A DNA stretch of 64,000 nucleotides from Planctomycetota bacterium (GTDB lineage: Bacteria > Planctomycetota > Planctomycetia > Pirellulales > Pirellulaceae), in NCBI GenBank assembly GCA_016872775.1, contig VGZA01000020.1, positions 31,033 to 95,032 of the forward strand. Direction: 5' to 3'. A model generated the notes under the pieces. The model was not told the DNA's origin, made no database searches, and worked only from the letters and a program-made list of their open reading frames with translations. Position numbers and translations under genes: made by a program. Positions 61,720 through 64,000 of this stretch are shown here, one piece after another. Position 1 is the first letter of the stretch. The number at the start of each line of letters is the position of its first letter.

Positions 61720-64000
61720 TCAAGGACCTGCCAGCATCAGCCGGGCGTCCAGCACTTTTTGGATTCGGCTGGCCGATTCCTGAAGGTGGGCCCGAGTGTA
61801 ACTGTCGAGCTTGACGTTGCTCTTGAGCAGTTGTTCGATGCGTGCGTGCAGCGATCCGATTTCGGCGAACGCGATCGTCTGGCAATCTTCGGGCGCCCCG
61901 GAACGCCCCATCGCCAGATTCGAAAGCCGCTTCAGGAAACTGCGCTGCAGGTTGCGACGCAAACTGGAAATGGCCGGTTTGCGATTATTGAACTCGCCTT
62001 CCTTGACCGCTTCCACTTCCGCGAACACGGCCTTGGTGACTCGTTCGATCAGCTCCGCGGTAGTGAGCACGTCGGTTTCCGGCGCGACCTTCAGTTCGGC
62101 GTCGTGAATGCGTCGAAGCACGGTGGTGGAGAGTATCTGATCCAACACCCGTTCCTGCCAGCTGAGCACGACGTCATGTACGGCAAAATCTTTCCGCATC
62201 GCCTCGTTTGTACCCCAGTGCGTCCAGTTCGAGGTTCCCAGCTTGTTGTAAATATCGGGAGGGAACTGGAATGGCTTATCACTGAGTACATCCTGTTCCA
62301 GCAGCGCCAGCGCGTCGCGCTGCGTTTTGACGTCAAGCAGCGTCACCGGTGGTTTGCCGTCCTTGTCGCCTTTGTGGCTACGGCTGGTCTGCAGGCCGCC
62401 GATATTCCGTGCGGCGAAGAACATCGCTTGTCCTTGCTGCGACAGTAGCACGTTGAATGCCCGGCGAGCGATCGTGTAATCGTCGCCATCCTTGACCATT
62501 CTGTCGACCAGTCCGGGCATCAGTTCCGTGACGATTTGGGCTCGCATCCGGGCGAATTCAAGCGCGTCGGAACCCATGTCGAATCGATTCGATTCCGGGT
62601 CGGGATCGAATCCTCGCGTATCCTCATCCGTAGAATAGGCCAAGGCCGGTTCACCGCTTCGCGAGGCGATCTTTTTCAACTCACCGACCTCGCCCATCGG
62701 TCCGCCGGGGAGCGGCTTGTAGCCGTATTCAATTGCCCAGTAATCGTACGGTCCAACGGTGGTCGTGTAGAAGTCGCCCTGCTTCCATTCCTTGGGCACG
62801 ATATTGGTCGGTGTGTAGTCCATTACGGAGGCGACCATACCGTTCTTTGTTTTCTCCGGGTCGTTGAGATCCTTCAGGCTGAGCCAGCGGCTGGCCTTGA
62901 AGTTGTGGCGCAGGCCGAGCGTGTGGCCGACTTCGTGCATCGTCACTTCTTTCAGGCCCTGCATGATCAGCTTGTCCTGCAATTCCGCGGTGGCTTTCGG
63001 GTCAGGGTTCGCCTGGATGGCGGCGGTTCCAAACGCGAACTGAAACGACAGTCCTTCACGCAAGTTACATTGGTGACCGATGCGTCCGAACAAAGGGTCG
63101 TTCTTCGACAGGCCCGGCTCGAGATCCCCGCCGGTCAGTGCCGCGATCGTCTTGGGAGTCAGGGTCTCGAATTCGCTTTTCCAGTGGGTGAGGAAATCGG
63201 CATCGAAGATGATATCGGCGTCCAGAATCTGCCCCGTGTAGGGGTTGACGCGTGACGGGCCCATGGCGAACCCGGCGTTGGCAGTGATCCAGCGGAAGGT
63301 GTTGTAGTGAATGTCCTCGGGGTCCCAGGTGGCGTCATCCGGTTGTTGGCGGACTTCGATCGCGTTCAGCCAGCCAGCCTGTTCAAACGCCTTATTCCAT
63401 TCGCTGATGCCTTCGCGAATTGGCTTACGGAACTTGATCGGAACGGTCTTTTCGATCCAAAAGACGATGGGATCTTTCGGCGGGCAGGGTCCTTCCGGGG
63501 CGCCGGCGGGCCGTTCCAAGTGCCAGCGATTGATGTAGCGGATGAATTGGTCTTTCGGTCCGCCGAAGGAAAAATCCTTGACCGCGGTGATGAAGTAGCC
63601 AACGCGGTCGTCGGCCTGGCGCGGTGCATATCCTGAACTGGTCAGCTTGCTGATGGAGTAGTGCACGTTGATCGTTACACCGCGCGAATCGGGAACGGTA
63701 TCCAGATCCAGAATTCCGGCGGAAGCGTACGTTGCCGCGACTTCCAACTCCATGTTGTCGGCGAATCCTTTGACGGCTGCCCAGGTCGATCGATTTTGAG
63801 CGAAACTGAATCCGGGCAGAGCATGCGAGATCTGTGGCAGATCGCTCATGAACACTGATCCGAAGTCAACCAAGTCACCGCCGCGCGGACCTTGAGCGAT
63901 AATCGGCAGGCTGAAAAGGACCGAATCGGTATAAGCCTTTCCGACTGCCGCGGCTTCGGGGGTTCGCGGGTTGGCTCGGAACCGCACGTTCTTGCGCACG
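61720..64000 (-). CDS. Zinc-dependent metalloprotease, metzincin type (N-terminus beyond window)
   Basis: At least 759 residues of an exported or cell-surface protease of the DUF5117/DUF4953 family. The metzincin zinc motif HEVGHTLGLRHNF lies about residue 355 of the visible part, with three His and the Glu. Before it comes YGPKDQ-like beta-rich prodomain sequence (TINVHYSISKLTSSGYAPRQ) and FGGPKDQFIRYINRWHLERP; after it the family's C-terminal helical region (FARMRAQIVTELMPGLVDRM, then AVHDVVLSWQERVLDQILST). The gene continues across the right edge, so its start and any signal are not visible. The visible GTG at 63999 is internal. Substrate unknown. Confidence 0.92.
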   Translation of the reverse strand, partial: VRKNVRFRANPRTPEAAAVGKAYTDSVLFSLPIIAQGPRGGDLVDFGSVFMSDLPQISHALPGFSFAQNRSTWAAVKGFADNMELEVAATYASAGILDLDTVPDSRGVTINVHYSISKLTSSGYAPRQADDRVGYFITAVKDFSFGGPKDQFIRYINRWHLERPAGAPEGPCPPKDPIVFWIEKTVPIKFRKPIREGISEWNKAFEQAGWLNAIEVRQQPDDATWDPEDIHYNTFRWITANAGFAMGPSRVNPYTGQILDADIIFDADFLTHWKSEFETLTPKTIAALTGGDLEPGLSKNDPLFGRIGHQCNLREGLSFQFAFGTAAIQANPDPKATAELQDKLIMQGLKEVTMHEVGHTLGLRHNFKASRWLSLKDLNDPEKTKNGMVASVMDYTPTNIVPKEWKQGDFYTTTVGPYDYWAIEYGYKPLPGGPMGEVGELKKIASRSGEPALAYSTDEDTRGFDPDPESNRFDMGSDALEFARMRAQIVTELMPGLVDRMVKDGDDYTIARRAFNVLLSQQGQAMFFAARNIGGLQTSRSHKGDKDGKPPVTLLDVKTQRDALALLEQDVLSDKPFQFPPDIYNKLGTSNWTHWGTNEAMRKDFAVHDVVLSWQERVLDQILSTTVLRRIHDAELKVAPETDVLTTAELIERVTKAVFAEVEAVKEGEFNNRKPAISSLRRNLQRSFLKRLSNLAMGRSGAPEDCQTIAFAEIGSLHARIEQLLKSNVKLDSYTRAHLQESASRIQKVLDARLMLAGP

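Overview
The window looks like a chromosomal segment of a planctomycete, probably from the Pirellulales or a relative. This is inferred from content: three DUF1501 Tat-exported proteins, two DUF1549/DUF1553 (PSCyt-type) proteins, an ECF sigma factor directly upstream of a Ser/Thr kinase, many secreted planctomycete-type proteins of unknown function, futalosine-pathway menaquinone genes and GC-rich codon use. I see no rRNA, tRNA, CRISPR array, prophage, transposase or integrase, so this is ordinary chromosome rather than an island.

Left part (1-13.7 kb): a metal P-type ATPase cut by the left edge (minus), a secreted glycine-rich protein, a membrane zinc peptidase, a lipoprotein, a minus-strand trio (di-haem peroxidase, NHL-like beta-propeller, FAH-family enzyme), a large secreted protein, a DUF4126 membrane protein, and the mqnA-mqnC pair with an apparently leaderless promoter. 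A cluster of GTAG-headed palindromic (REP-like) repeats lies between the convergent lipoprotein and FAH genes and supplies both stop codons.

Middle part (13.7-41 kb): a HEAT-repeat protein, a Tat-exported Gfo/Idh/MocA oxidoreductase, a second REP cluster, a squalene-cyclase-like repeat protein with a membrane partner, an SGNH hydrolase, a tiny secreted protein, metG, and a translationally coupled block (small ORF, thioredoxin-like protein, PSCyt1/DUF1549/DUF1553 protein, DUF1501 protein). A CxxCH protein follows. Then comes a minus-strand operon of DUF1549/DUF1553 protein (carrying an inserted coiled coil of about 400 residues), DUF1501 protein and WD40 protein, followed by rtcB, the kinase/ECF sigma operon and a third DUF1501 protein.

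Right part (41-64 kb): msrA, an SDR and a leuB-like dehydrogenase; two bacterial-PH membrane proteins downstream of an Hpt phosphotransfer protein, with a truncated response-regulator remnant between them; an operon of GT2 glycosyltransferase, a 541-residue protein that may be a distant BshC (cysteine-adding enzyme) relative, an Eis-like acetyltransferase and a bestrophin, partly with ATGA overlaps; a decayed lactate dehydrogenase pseudogene; a serine hydrolase diverging from an exported MsrA-MsrB fusion; a membrane spermidine-synthase-like fusion; a halogenase-like flavoprotein; an acyltransferase; and a metzincin metalloprotease cut by the right edge.

A recurrent upstream element TAGAAT, in three cases preceded at 16-17 bp by TTGTGA or TTGACC, occurs before several genes and is probably the local housekeeping -10/-35 promoter. 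The most interesting items are the REP elements that double as gene ends, the possible BshC-like gene and its operon, the coiled-coil insertion in the DUF1549/DUF1553 protein, and the two decaying genes.
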